Assembly: GCA_900491605.1 (NCBI GenBank)
Contig: UESW01003883.1
Coordinates: 1,524,606 to 1,588,605, forward strand
From: Calamus simplicifolius
Lineage: Eukaryota > Streptophyta > Magnoliopsida > Arecales > Arecaceae
DNA length: 64,000 nucleotides
Reading direction: 5' to 3'
Numbering within the stretch: the first letter of the stretch is position 1; the number at the start of each line of letters is the position of its first letter. Made by a program: the position numbers and the translations under genes. Shown piece by piece: positions 10,591 through 22,479 of the stretch. The notes under the pieces are model-generated. The model was not told where the DNA came from, did not search any database, and saw only the letters and a program-made list of their open reading frames with translations.

Positions 10591-11970
10591 GACTGAATCC
10601 CTATCCAAAGAGATATCCGAGATGATGCTGTCAGCAGTTGTATTTGAAGCAAACATGGTTGACAAAGCAAATGAGTGGTACATAGACACTGGAGCTACCA
10701 GACATGTCTGCTCTGATAAGAGTATGTTCTCATCATATACTCCTATCAATGGCAGAAATCTGTCATGGGTAACTCCGCGACATCCAAGATAGAAGGAATT
10801 GGCCGCATTGTTATGAAGATGACATCTGGCAAGGAGCTTCTACTGAATGATGTACTACATGTCCCAGACATCCGGAAGAATCTTATATCAGGCTCCCTCC
10901 TAAGCAAACATGGCTTTAGGATGGTTTTGAGTCTGATAAATTTGTACTCACAAAGGGGGGTATATTTATAGGAAGGGGTTACTTGAATAATGGTTTATTC
11001 AAGGTCAATGTAATGACTGTACATAGAAAACCTTGAAATCAATAAAGCTTCTTCTTCTGCTTATATGGTTGACTCTTCTTGTCTATGGCATGATAGATTA
11101 GGACATGTAAATTTTAATTCATTACGAAAATTAATGAAATTAGAATTATTACCTAATCATGAAATCGATCCACATTACAAGTGTGAAGTGTGTGTTGAAG
11201 CTAAGTTAGCAAAAACACCATTTCCATCAGTTGAAAGAAATACTGAACCTCTTGACTTAATTCACAGTGATCTATGTGATTTAAAGTCAATTCAAACTAG
11301 AGGAGGTAAAAAGTATTTTATAACATTTATAGATGATTCAACAAGATACTGCTATGTGTATCTACTAAAGTCTAAAGATGAGGCTTTAGAAATGCTTAAA
11401 TGTTATAAGAATGAAGTTGAAAATCAACTTGGCAAAAAGATTAAGGCCATAAGGAGTGATAGAGGTGGTGAATACGATGCACCTTTTGATGAATTCTGTC
11501 AAGAGTATGGCATTATTCATCAAACAACTGCCCCTTACTCGCCTCAATCTAATGGAATTGTGGAACGTAAAAACCGCACATTAAAAGAAATGATGAATGC
11601 TATGTTAATAAATTCTGGTACACCGCAGAATTTATGGGGAGAAGCAATTCTCTCAGCAAATCATATTCTTAACAAGATACCTCTTAAGAAGAAGGATGTT
11701 ACACCATATGAGTTATGGAAAGGAAAGAAGCCTTCTTACAATTACTTAAGAGTGTGGGGATGTCTAGCTAAAGTAGCTATTCCGGACCCCAAAAAGGTCA
11801 AAATAGGACCTAAAACTGTTGATTGTATATTTATCGGCTATGCACATAATAGTAGTGCATATCGCTTTCTAGTACATAAATCAGATATATCTGATATACA
11901 GATAATACAATCATGGAATCAAGGAATGCAACATTCTTTGAAGATATATTTCCAAGCAAAAGGAAATTAG
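10589..11970 (+). pseudogene. Copia protease and integrase
   Basis: The aspartic protease active site appears as WYIDTGATRHVC near 10674-10715, after which the frame shifts near 10765. A second block to 10971 continues the protease region (LLNDVLHVPDIRKNLIS). Integrase follows from 11065 with the zinc-binding HHCC pattern (WHDRLGHVN ... CEVC) and all three catalytic acids: HSDLCD, IRSDRGGEYD and NGIVERKNR. The order protease-integrase-RT is diagnostic of Ty1/Copia. Stops and frameshifts separate the blocks, so there is no continuous polyprotein. Confidence 0.92.
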
Positions 11971-13658
11971 AAATAAGTTCAAATAAAAGAACTTATGATA
12001 ATACTGCTAGTAGTAGTCATCAGGATGAATATCCTAAAGATGAACCTAGACGCAGTAAGAGACCAAGAAAGTCTTTTGGTCCTGATTATGTAACTTATAT
12101 GTTACAAGATGAACCTCGAACATTCAAGGAGGCAATGTCTAATCCAGAAGCACCCTTTTGGAAAGAAGCTGTCAATAATGAAATTGAGTCCATCATGCAT
12201 AATCATACCTGGGAGTTGGTAGACTTACCATCTGGTATGAAACCTTTAGGGTGCAAGTGGATTTTTAAGAAAAAGCTAAGGCTGATGGATCAATCGACAA
12301 GTATAAAGCCAGATTAGTGGCTAAGGGCTTCAAACAGAAAGAAGGTATAGACTTCTTTGATACCTATTCACCAGTAAGTAGAATAACATCTATAAGAATG
12401 TTAATCGCTTTTGCAGCCATTAACAATCTTGAAATTCATCAAATGGATGTTAAAACTGCTTTTCTGAATGGTGAATTAGATGAAGAAAATACATGGAACA
12501 ACCTGAGGGATTTATTGTTCCAGGAAAGAAAAGAAGGTGTGTAGACTTGTTAAATCCTTATATGGATTAAAGCAAGCACCTAAGCAATGGCATATAAAAT
12601 TTGATAATGTTATGTTATCAAATGGATTCAAAATAAATGAATGTGACAAATGCATATGCCAAAACCCTGCCTGAAGGGTATGTGATAATCTGCTTATATG
12701 TAGATGACCTGTTAATCATTGATAGTAATACTGAAATGATTAAACAGACAAAGAAAATGTTGATCAAACATTTTGATATGAAAAATATGGGTGTTGCAGA
12801 TGTTATACTAGGGATTCGAATCACTAGAACATCTGAGGAAATAATATTATCTCAATCTCATTATATTGAGAAAATATTAAATAAGTATAAAAAGTATGAT
12901 ACTAGCCCGTGAAAACACCTGTAGATGTTAATCTACATTTGGCTAAGTATACTGGAGAACCCATATCTCAATTGGAATACTCACGTATAATTGGCAGCTT
13001 AATGTATGTCATGAATTGCACTCGTCCTGACATAGCATCTGCTGTCAATAAGTTGAGTAGATTTATAACTAATCCAGGTCCAAATCATTGGACAGCTTTA
13101 ATAAGGGTATTAAGATATCTGTGATATACCCTAAGTTATGGATTACATTATTCAAGATATCCAGCTGTATTAGAAGGATACAGTGATGCTAATTGGATAT
13201 CTAACACAGAAGATACAAAATCCACAAGTGGATATGTATTCACCTTAGGAGGAGGTGCTGTGTCATGGAAATCTTCTAAGCAAACATGTATAGCTCGATC
13301 CACTATGGAATCTGAGTTTATTGCCTTAGAAAAGGCAGCTGAAGAAGCAGAATGGCTTCGAAACCTTTTAGAAGATATTCCATGTTGGCCAAAGCCTGTG
13401 TCTGCAATATGCATACATTGTGATAGTCAATCGGCAATATGCAGAGCACAGAATAAAATGTATAATGGTAAGTCTAGACATATATGTCGCATACATAATA
13501 CCATTAAGCAGTTACTTGAAATTGGTGTAATTTCTATTGACTATGTTCAGTCAAAGAAAAACCTAGCGGATCCATTAACAAAGGGGTTACCAAGAGATCA
13601 AGTAAACTGTTTATCGAGGGGAATGGGTTTAAAACCTATAACTGAAAAATCTTCATAG
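11913..13658 (+). pseudogene. Copia reverse transcriptase and RNase H
   Basis: Reverse transcriptase signatures run in order: FKEAMSNPEAPFWKEAVNNE, PLGCKWIFKKK, QMDVKTAFLNGELDEE, the YVDD catalytic box in CLYVDDLLII near 12694-12720, and YSRIIGSLMYVMNCTRPDIA. RNase H follows with SDANWIS, STMESEFIAL and QSKKNLADPLTKGL, ending at TAG 13656-13658. Frame breaks occur near 12300, 12545, 12908 and 13124. Residue-level conservation of the catalytic boxes suggests the copy decayed after insertion, not before. Confidence 0.92.
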
Positions 13659-14275
13659 TGGATACCCAACCTAGCTGACTGGAGATCCCAAGATCTAGGT
13701 TCAAAAGGGACAACTAAATTATGAAGAGACTTGATAGCACTAAGGATGTACAATCCTACTCATTCCTATGATAATTGGTGCTACCTGCTAAAGGTACTAG
13801 GATAAGCATTGCTTTTAATGATTCTTATGACATGAACATCATGTGGGGTATAGCAGGATACTCTTAATAAGAATCACCTATATGAGTGTGAACTGGGCCA
13901 ATTCTATGAGAATTTTAAGGTTTAATTCTCTGAAGCACTCATGAGACCAGGAGTTGTTCGGGGCCAAAATGAACACAACCATGAGAACCAAAAGAATGCT
14001 CGGGAAGAAGTTGTGTGATTGTTATTGTCTTAGTTTACACAAAACGCTGAAAGGTTCAAGACATCATGTTCACCTTTTAGCAAGTAAACTCGATAACAAC
14101 TCACTAAGGAAGGTTCAAAGCCACAAGCTACCTATCCCGATACAACTTCATCCCATTATACTCTCTTTAGTGTGTCTGCATATTCATTTGCATTAAAATC
14201 CTTTTATGTGGGGGTTTGCCTTGCCAATCTTTGCTAATCTTTGATCTAAGTCCAATTTCCATTCATGTGGGGGAT
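13659..14275 (+). other. Copia 3' untranslated region and polypurine tract
   Basis: Non-coding sequence between the RNase H stop and the 3' LTR. It ends in GTGGGGGAT (about 14267-14275) directly before the LTR, a good polypurine tract for plus-strand priming. Confidence 0.7.
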
Positions 14276-15449
14276 TGTTGGGTAATGGGCCAAAATAGGT
14301 CATGAAAACCCTAATGGGCCTTGAAAGCCCATTAACCCCTTTAGTATGTGAATGAGAAATTGCGGGGACATTTAGTCCCACATCGAAAGAACAAGGAAGG
14401 AAGGTTCACTTATATGGAAACCTCCTCCTTAAGCTTGTGTTCCTTCGGCTCACCATAGTGGAAAGCTTAAGGGTGATGCAGCATCACCCTCGCGCACGCG
14501 CACGTGCGTGTGCGAAGGGCGCAATGGGCGCTTTGTAGGTGCACTTTGCACTTTGCATTGTCGCGAGGAGCTTGAGGGGCTTTAATTTTTTTAGATCATG
14601 ATGATCCGACGGTAGAGACTGATCGGATCAAGATAAGGGGCTGAGATCAATTGATCGTTGATCGATCGGATGAAGGGTCGAGATGTGGTGATCAATCATG
14701 ATCGCGATCACGATCCAACGGCTGACAATCGGTTGACCAGTCAACTGTTGGTTGACAGTCAACAGAATGGTTGACCGTCAACAGGATGGTTGATAAGGCA
14801 TCCGGATCCGTTGATAAGGCATCCGTTCAATCAAATGAGATAAGTCAATGGTCCGATTGAAAAGGCATTTCAAAGACATGCAACCGCCTATCTGATAACA
14901 TGATCATTAGATCGCGATGATGAAAATTATGAAAGGCTTATCTGATCTTCAGATCTTCAGATCACAGCCATGAAAAGGCTTATCTGATCGCATATCTGAA
15001 GATCACGAAGTGAATGGGCTTATCAAACATCCCTTAATCAATCCTTTCGATTTTAGAATTTAAATTAAATTAAATTCGTAGGGTTGCTTCCAAAGGGCAT
15101 CTAAAAACCTATAAATAGGACCTAGACCCTCTCATTTCATTCATCCCAAGCCATTCCGAATTGAGTTCAATTTGAATCAATTCTAGTCTTCTTCTCTCTT
15201 AGGCATTTGCATACTTTCCTAAGGATAGTATAGCAATAGTGCATTGAAAAGAGAGTAGCATTCTTGGTTCGAAATTTTGGTGAATTGTAGTGCTGCTTTC
15301 ATCAAAAGGAGACTGTTGTATCCTGGGAGACAATCGTCATACTGACCGTAAGCACCATTGGGGATGAAATTGTCTTAAGGACATAGAGTGAAACTCTAGC
15401 CTCAGTCTAATTCATTAGGTAGCTACCATCTGCCAAACACCCACCAACA
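14276..15449 (+). repeat. 3' LTR of the Copia element
   Basis: Begins TGTTGGGTAATGGG and ends CACCCACCAACA, with intact TG...CA termini and short inverted end repeats (TGTTGGG/CCAACA). It carries the TATA box at 15110-15117. At 1174 bp it is slightly shorter than the 5' LTR because some internal repeats are missing. Confidence 0.9.
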
Positions 15450-15451
15450 AA

Positions 15452-15997
15452 ATTACTCAATACATTCCTTAAATTTTTTAAAAAATTTAATTTTTAAATT
15501 ACACTTAAAATTTTCATCTTTCTTTCTCATTCGCTTCGACAACCCTTTCAGGCTTTTTCCTTCTTTCCCATTCGTTTCAACAGGCATCCCCCTTCCTCAT
15601 TTGTTCCGACAGGCTCCTTTCCCTCCCCTAATTCGCTTTGACAACGACTTCCTTCTCTTCTCCATTCGCTTCGATGGACCCCTCGGTTCACTTCGGCAGC
15701 CCTTTCGCTCGGCTTCCTTCTCTTTTCTCGTACGCTCCGGCGCCCCTCCCCGCCCTTCAAGCACTGAGGCAAGGAAAAGTAGGGACGGAGGGTCGATGCC
15801 CGAAAGAGGGGCCGCCAGAGTGAACGAGGAAGGAAGAGAAGCCAGGGGCCCACCAAAGTGAATGGGGGAGGGGAAGAAGCCGGGGGAGAGGGGGGCTGCT
15901 GGAGCGAAGCGTACGAGGAGGGAGGGGGGGGAAGGTTTTAAAGGTAGTTTAGGAATTAATTTTTTTTTAAAAAAAATTGTTAGGTGTCCTGAGCAAT
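15452..15997. mobile_element. Small terminal-inverted-repeat element abutting the Copia LTR
   Basis: The left end ATTACTCAATACATTCCTTA matches the reverse complement of the right end (ATTGCTCAGGACACCTAACA) at most positions, and both continue into an A/T block. The 546-bp unit has a GC-rich, purine/pyrimidine-skewed interior and no credible coding sequence. It starts within two bases of the Copia 3' LTR end, so it either jumped into the Copia target duplication or was the Copia target site. The superfamily is unresolved; the flanks give no clear target duplication. Confidence 0.6.
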
Positions 15998-16249
15998 ATT
16001 TGTAGTGCAAATGGAAGCTCTCGACCTTTGCCTCCTTCCTCAAACGAAAATTTTATTTGAAAGCTTACGTGGATTCTTCCTATCTGCTCTATGCTCTTTG
16101 AGAGAATATTCATCTAAACTATTTATCCAGTGTATAGCCAGAAAAAGGAAATTACTGTTCATGCCATCTTTAATTACCCCAAAGCAAGACAGATCTGACA
16201 GATGATAAGATACCATCTCAGAAAAGGAGTACAAGCTTTTCGCAAACCT

Positions 16250-16912
16250 TTTTCCTATATGATATCCGGAGGAGCAACCAACAGCAGGGCACCATTTGGG
16301 CGGCCATAGCCTATCAGATCTAATTATCGCAAAAGCTTATCTTCAATGATGATAGTGTCTCCTTCCACAAGATTATGAGGAAAGCCTTATCTTTATATTC
16401 TGAATACACTCTCCACTGCACTGCTCATGATTCTAACAGCTCTGGCCACTGGAATCCCTCTGCTGCTTCGACATTTATTATTCGTGGGATCGATGGAGCA
16501 ATGTTGGCGGTGGGGGAATTGGCCTTCTAAACTCCTCTATTCCTTTGTCTGAGCTTCATGCAGCTTCGGCTGGTATTTCCTATACTACTCGGATCTTTCA
16601 TGCTCATAGTTTCTTTATTGAAGGGAACCCTTTTACTGTCATCCGATGGCTCTGACAGGACTGCTATAATTATGTTCCTATCAACCCTATGCTCCATGAC
16701 ATTTGGTCTACCCTGCGGGAGGTGCATAAATTTTAGATCCGTCATGTCTACCGAAAAGCCAAACTCTATGGCTGACTGGGTGGCGACTCGTATGGCCTAT
16801 CATTACGAGGTTTGGTTTTGGAAACAGAAAGGCCCCTGTCCTATTGTACTTAAATAAATTCTATTTTCTGACTCATCTGGTAATGTAATCATCCGTCCGT
16901 ACCAAAAAAAAT
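16250..16912 (+). mobile_element. 5'-truncated LINE, RNase H end
   Basis: The 3' end of a plant non-LTR retrotransposon. Conceptual pieces match the RNase H of the longer LINE at 38760-44928: LSELHAASAGISYTTR, IEGNPFTVIRWL and IRHVYRKANSMADWVA, ending VLK-stop and an A-rich tail near 16905-16912. Compared with the longer copy, about 100 bp is missing between the AT-rich linker (16330-16470) and the RNase H start. Multiple frame breaks make it a dead copy. The left border is approximate. Confidence 0.75.
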
Positions 16913-17417
16913 TATGCATCACACGCGATATTTTACTCATATTATGCTTAATCGTAACATTATAATAATTAATTATATTAAAAATTATATATTAAAAATA
17001 TTTTAATTTTTTATATATCATTTGCGTAATTCGGATGCCTATGCACCACACTCGATGCATATGCTTATGCTTTTGCACCACACTCGATGCAGAGGACTTT
17101 TTCCTCCCTCAAAACATACCAACCTAATGTGGTCTGAAAATTAATACAACCAACTTACATTATTTCTTAGGTTGCAAGCTATTATGAACATTTAAGTGAG
17201 GAATTTATCAAGACAGTATTGCATATGCTGTGGGGAAAATATTACAAGGAAAATTGGCTCAGTTTTTTTTGGTAATATAGCTTTCGTCTGTTTGGAGGAG
17301 AAAGGGCATTAAACAAGAAGAGAAAGAAGAAGGCATCGCTGAGAAAATAATGAGAGAAAAAAAAATGCATTGTTGAATTATAGATAGAGATATTTTATAA
17401 TATATTTTTTTAAATGG
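16913..17417. other. AT-rich spacer, no gene seen
   Basis: Low-complexity AT-rich sequence between a LINE fragment and the Gypsy insertion. A 17-bp word, GCACCACACTCGATGCA, occurs twice (about 17043-17059 and 17075-17091). Nothing coding is apparent. Confidence 0.5.
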
Positions 17418-17711
17418 TATTGCCATCGGAATCCGTCTCCGACTCGGACGCAGTCGATCTCCTGGAGCGGACCTGCACACAAGTCCTCACGCGAGAGGCG
17501 TTGGGGGTGGCCCTTCGTGGAAGACCCTCCGACGCTCAAGTCAGTGGGGGGAAATCGGCGATCAATCAGAAAATGGGGAAGTGGATCTCTCCGAGGAGTC
17601 TCTCTAGGGGCGGCCGATCGGGAGCTCCAGAGGGAAGAGCACCGACGAGCAGCTGGCGAGAGTGGGAGAGAGTGAGAGTGAGCGCCTACCTGAGAAAATC
17701 TGAGAGTGTCA

Positions 17712-17719
17712 TATTTATA
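17712..17719 (-). promoter_or_regulatory. LTR TATA box (minus strand)
   Basis: TATAAATA on the minus strand, in an identical context (GACAACC before, TGACACTC after), occurs in both LTRs: here and at 33260-33267. It agrees with minus-strand transcription of gag-pol. Confidence 0.65.
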
Positions 17720-17986
17720 GGTTGTCACCTGGATCTTGAGCGCCTTCTGGAAGGTTTGAAGGTTGTTAGGATATGGAGATGGATCGAATCAGGCCATTGT
17801 AGGGCCGTTGGGATCCGTATCTTGTTTGTTAAGGGATCGATGGTTAGGAGAGCTCCTTGATGGCTTGGGATCTGGTAGGTGAGTAGGTCCTAGGTAGTCG
17901 TATTAGGCTCTAGACCACTCTTCGACATAATGCTTTGCCTAAGATGCTGTTACGATAGGTCTAGGCTCTCCTGCGCCAGGTTCCGC

Positions 17987-18006
17987 GGGGGGGGGGGGGG
18001 GGGGGG
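17987..18006 (+). repeat. Poly-G run in LTR
   Basis: Twenty consecutive G on the plus strand; the matching site in the other LTR (33535-33548) has 14. The tract could form G-quadruplexes and its length is likely unstable. Confidence 0.8.
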
Positions 18007-18029
18007 TGAGTATCGGATCATGGATTGCT

Positions 18030-18760
18030 TGGGAAAGCCGAGCTACGGGAAGCTAGGGGGACCCGAGCTACGGAAGCCCGGAGAAAGCCGAGCTACGGGG
18101 AGCTCGGGGGAGCCGAGCTATGGAAGCTCGGGGGAGCTGAGCTGTGGAAGCTCGGGGAAGACGAGCTATGGAAGCTCGGGGAGCCGAGCTGTGGAAGCTC
18201 GGGGAAGACGAGCTATAGAAGCCCGGGGGAGCTAAGCTGTGAAAGCTCAGGGGAGCCGAGCTGTGGAAGCTCGGAAAAGACGAGCTATAGAAGCCCGGGG
18301 AGCCGAGCTGTGGGAGCTCGGGGAAGACGAGCTATGGAAGCTCGGGGGAGCCGAGCTGTGGGAGCTTGGGGGAGCCGAGCTATAGAAGCCTGGGGGAGCC
18401 GAGCTACGGGAAGCTCAGGGAGCCGAGCTATGGAAGCTTGAGAAAGCCGAGCTACGGGGAGCTCGGGGGAGCCGAGCTATGGGGGCTCGGAGGAAGCCGA
18501 GCTATGGGAAGCTCGGGGGAGCCGAGCTGTGGAAGCTCGGGGAAGACGAGCTATGGAAGCTCGGGGGAGCCGAGCTGTGGAAGCTCAGCGGAGCCGAGCT
18601 ATGGAAGCGCGGGGAAGATGAGCTATGGAAGCGCGGGGAAGACGAGCTGTGGAAGCCCAGGGGAGCCGAGCTGTGGGAGCTCGGGGAAGACGAGCTGTGG
18701 AAGCTCGGGGGAGCCGAGCTGTGGGAGCTCGGGGGAGCCAAGCTACGAGAAGCTCGGGGA
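18030..18760. repeat. LTR hairpin minisatellite, ~24-bp unit
   Basis: About 30 units of GCCGAGCTGTGGAAGCTCGG plus 3-5 G. CCGAGCT and AGCTCGG are inverted repeats, so each unit can fold into a 7-bp stem with a 5-6 base loop. Variants include GACGAGCTATGGAAGCTCGG and AGCCCGG arms. The other LTR has a shorter array with a different unit order (33570-34240). Open frames across the array are by-products of stop-free units. Confidence 0.85.
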
Positions 18761-18841
18761 CATCATGGCGGGCGAAGGGATGGGGTCGGTCTTAGCCTCC
18801 TCGCACGAATATTGATGCAATGATGATTTTACCCCCCAACA

Positions 18842-18861
18842 CATACCCTCCACTCCCTAGT
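18842..18861 (-). other. Polypurine tract of the Tat element
   Basis: On the minus strand the bases just before the 3' LTR read AGGGAGTGGAGGGTA, directly followed by TGTTGGGG. This purine run is the expected plus-strand primer and fixes the element's orientation. Confidence 0.65.
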
Positions 18862-19233
18862 TCGAAGCGCAGGTTCGGGCATAGGGAGTATAAGTCCAGG
18901 TGGCACGCTTTGGATGGGACGATCTGGCTTAGACAGCCCGCACAATGATGCCCTAATTAATGCAGTGAGGTCATCATGTCTTCGTGGGTAAGGCTCCTCC
19001 AGGGGCGACGGTTGGGGAAACACCACGTAGAAAATCTCGATTAACACAGCGTTTATCGAGGCGGTTCCGGATGCCTCAGGCAAAGCGCCTCATCTTCTTA
19101 AGATGGCTTCCTTAGGGGGGAAGCAAAGCGATAGCAGCGCTGTATCTATTTACGATATCCTCTAGTTTTGTTTCTTGGAGAGTCCCGTCTTCTGCGACGT
19201 TCGCCGTTTCACCTGGTGCTTTTTCCGGCTAGG

Positions 19234-22134
19234 ATGACGATGAGTCCCGATGACATAGCTACGGAGATCGTTGCCGAGGATGTGGGAAGGATTCGCCAGA
19301 GGTATGGCATACCCACAGATGTCGTTCTGCGACTGCCAGGACCTGAGCACAGGGTCTCGCGAGATCTGGAGCATGGGGTCTTCGTCTACGAAGACAGTTT
19401 GAAAGCGGGCCTCCGGTTTTCTCTCCATCCCTTGGTGAAGGAAATCATGACTCATTACAACATCTGTCCGGCGATGGTGGCCCCAAATAGCTGGCGGAGT
19501 ATCATGGGATTCATCTCAATGTGCCATCAGATTCAGATCGTCGCCACTCTCCCTCTTTTCCGCGCCTGCTATCATCTGATACCCGGGAGGAAATCGGAGT
19601 GGCCTTACATTGGACCTCGGAGGTCCTTCAACACGATTGTGGATAAGCCGTCCTCCATAAAGGGATGGAAGAGTCGATTCGTCATCGTCGAGGGGAACAT
19701 CGGTTCCGACTTCCCTCGGAGATGGGGAAATTTCATCCGAGATGCGGAAACACATCCAGTTTTGTCCGAGCAAGAGGAGAGAGATTTGGACATCCTCCGC
19801 AACGGCCAGGTGTTCTCGGCCAATGACTTGCTATCAGAGGGTGCTCTTTTTGCGGCCGGGCTTAGTCCTCTGGACCCGCAAGGTGAGTCCTCCCTTTCGT
19901 CTTCTTCGTTGTTTGTTATCAGGCAAACATGCTTGGATTTAATCGTATACTTTTCGTTCTTGCAGCCAAGAGGTCCGCGTTGTCAAGTCTTGTCAAGAGA
20001 AGAGAGGCAAGCGCCTAGGGGAGAGCAGTGGCGTGGAGAGAAGTAGGCCCGAGAAGAGGGCTCATACCTCCGTAAGATACTCGCCAGATGTCGGAGTGAC
20101 CACGATGGGAGCATCGGAAGCAAGGGAGGATTCGAGGAGGATAGCTGGGATCCCTTGTCCCCTTATGGTGGAACTATCGGATAGCTCGAATGAGATTTCA
20201 TTGGCTCCTGGCCGCATCCCCTTTGAAAGATGAGCCGGCGATGGATTCGGCGGAAGTCGTCGTTTCTGGGGGGCTTTCCCCAACCGTCGGTTTACTCCCG
20301 ACCTCAGTAGGAGAGGAAGAGGGAGCGGCCGCAGTTGGTGAGGTTCGGGGTGAGCTCCCTCTTGGGCCCCTTGCGGGAGAGTCCGGGGGTAGCGACGTTG
20401 GGTTGCCCGTAGCGGTTCAAGAAGCAAGCCGGATAGAGGTTTCGGCGGAGCCTGCAGAGGAGACGCAGGTGACAGTGGCTGAAGGAGATGGGTCGGAAGA
20501 GGGAGCGCAGTGAGAGAGAGTCCCGCAATGGAGACTCCTTCAAGAAGGGTTTTGGGGAGGCTGGCGCTTGGGTTGGCCGAATTATCTGAGGAGGCTCAAG
20601 CCAGAGTTCTGATAGAAGAGGCTGGAAAGTTGAAGGCTTCTCAATTGGAGGTCGCCCGGTTGGCTCCTCGGGCGGAGACGGCCAGTCCAGTAGCTCGAAC
20701 ATGGGCGTTGAGGAAGCGTTTTCTGCTTTAATGAGGTCGGCCTTGTACCCGGGTGCAAATCCCTCGGCGGACAAGTTTGCGGACTTGAAATTGGTTGATG
20801 CCGCGTTCGAGCAACAGGCGTGGCTGAAAGTGTCCATCTTCTTCCCGACATTGACAATACGACCCTCATGAAGATGACACGGGCCTACGCCTCGCGGGTG
20901 AGTCACCATTCTTGGGTGGTGGATACTTTCCGGTTGACTTGATTGCATATTCTTACTCATTTTTCATCCTGTAGAGTTTTTGCTTTCTCGGGCGATGTGC
21001 TGGCGTTTGAGTTTGGCGACAGGGGCCAGTGTTCAGGCTAGGAGAGCCAGCGCTGAACTCCGATCACGAGTAGAGGCGTTCGAGAAGTTCGAGAACTCCT
21101 GGCTACTAGCAACAAAAGTTTGGCGGGGATGAAGGCGTCATATCAGGCCGCCCTAGCCGAAGCGTCTAAGAAAAGTGTAAAGTGGAGGAGTTGCAGGGGC
21201 TCCTGGCAAGGAACGACGACGCGTGCTTGGAGTTGGCTCGAGTTAAGTCAAAGCATTCTGAGGAAGTGGTGGCATTGCAGAAATACATAATGAGAATCTA
21301 GGCTGGCTAGGGAAGGAGGCCACCGACGAGAGAAAACGCTTGGCCAGAATGCTCGATAAGGTAGAGGAGAAGCTGCAGCGGCGCGATGGCGAGGTCGCTG
21401 ACTTGAGAGTCAGCGCTAAATGGCATGAAGGGATGATAGCCCGGGGAGAGTCGAAGATAAGCAATCGAGGATTAATACTCTCCAAGAAAGGATCGAGTTG
21501 GTTAGGGCCGATAAAGCGAGGGCCAGGGTGAGGCCGAGGAGCTTACCAAAAGCTTGGCCCAACAAAAGGAGGAGGTACGATCCTATTCCCCTTTTTTTAG
21601 TTTCCTTCGTTGGTTCCTCGTGGCACCGACTGATTCTGGCTTTGCAGATGGCAAAATTAGAGCTGGACAATCGGGCTTTGCAAGGTGAGCTTGCATCTAG
21701 CCGAGGTAGGAGTTCGGAACTCGAGGCATGGGCCGGCGAGTTCGAGGAGCAAACCGTTATTCTGGGCTCAGGTTGCGGAAGCTGAGAGGCAAGTTGCCCT
21801 ATTGCAGCCAAATGGCCGAGGCTGAGGTGCAGCTCGCCATGCTTAAGGGCGAACAGGACGTAATTGGTGCTGACGCCTTCCAACTCGGGATGGAAGAATG
21901 CAAAGATAAAATATCCAGCGAGCATCCAGAATGGGATCTCTCTTTCCTGGATGCTGAAGCTCTCGATGCTGGTGACTCCGGGGGTGAAGAGGAGGATGAG
22001 TACGTGACGCTTCGGATATCCGACCTTGGCCCGCCCCGGGTCCCGGCGAGGCCGCAACCTCTGGAGGACATTCGCAGACTGCCGCCGAGGAGGCTAAGAT
22101 ATTCGAGAAGGGCGAATCAAGTCATGCCTCTGTA
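19234..22134 (+). pseudogene. Antisense gene of the Tat element (gypsy-type putative transposase family)
   Basis: On the strand opposite to gag-pol, an ATG at 19234 starts a ~216-residue exon with the hallmarks of the plant family known as putative gypsy-type transposon protein (Pfam Transposase_28): RYGIPTDVVLRLPGPEHR, VYEDSLKAGLRFSLHPLVKE and NICPAMVAPNSWRSIMGF. Three short introns with canonical ends are visible: 19883-19965 (GTGAGT...TTGCAG), 20898-20974 (GTGAGT...CTGTAG) and 21575-21647 (GTACG...TTTGCAG). Downstream exons encode charged coiled-coil sequence and a C-terminal block (FQLGMEECKDKI, then an acidic GGEEEDEY stretch), with TAG at 22132-22134. Several frame breaks occur in exons 2-4. 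Antisense ORFs are known in Tat elements; their role is unknown. Confidence 0.8.
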
Positions 22135-22479
22135 GATGTAATTGGGGGTTCCCCTGGAACTGACGCGGTTCCTGACCTTTAAAAAGACACTTCTACGTTT
22201 TGTTTCCCGAGCTGTAATTCTACCTAACGTTTTTTATTGAATGAACTTTCTGCTTCCATTTGAGTGCTTTTCTTGGGCGGTCCTTTGCTCCAAATTTCGC
22301 CCCAATCGCAAGCGACTTATGGCTTGTTGGCACTGTTTGGTCGCTTTTATCTTAGGATTGAGGGAACGCATTGGCTGGGTCCGAGGCGGAGCGATAGCCT
22401 TGCCTGGTGAACCGAGAGACGATCTGGTTTGGCTCATGTTTGAGCAATGCGATAGATTAATTAAAACTTGAGGAACGAA

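Larger units (their letters stand above)
7978..15449 (+). mobile_element. Ty1/Copia LTR retrotransposon, degenerate
   Basis: A 7.5 kb element with direct LTRs (7978-9205 and 14276-15449) and internal domains in Copia order: gag, zinc knuckle, protease, integrase, reverse transcriptase, RNase H. The 3' LTR keeps TGTTGGG...CCAACA ends and is preceded by a purine tract. The 5' LTR start has decayed to CATTGGA. The flanks AAAAT (7973-7977) and AAATT (15450-15454) may be a worn 5-bp target duplication. The coding region has several frameshifts and stops, and gag is interrupted by foreign DNA, so it cannot act on its own. I see no standard initiator-Met primer site directly after the 5' LTR. Confidence 0.93.
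17418..18841 (-). repeat. 3' LTR of the Tat element
   Basis: Aligns with 32965-34313 throughout: a ~450-bp unique part (17418-17870), a ~120-bp linker, a poly-G run (17987-18006) and a hairpin minisatellite. In sense orientation it starts TGTTGGGGGGTAAAAT at 18841. The other end reads TATTG on the plus strand, where the partner LTR has TGTTG. Confidence 0.9.

Noticed and set aside
15548..16043. Several 60-148-codon frames in a GC-rich block
   Set aside because: They overlap on both strands inside a small TIR element with a purine/pyrimidine-skewed interior; they look like chance frames.
18025..18823. Long Gly/Ser- and Glu/Leu-rich open frames
   Set aside because: Products of the ~24-bp LTR minisatellite; open in several frames and on both strands.
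19516..19823. Minus-strand open frames opposite the antisense Tat gene
   Set aside because: Shadows of the plus-strand exon, which has clear family motifs and splice sites.
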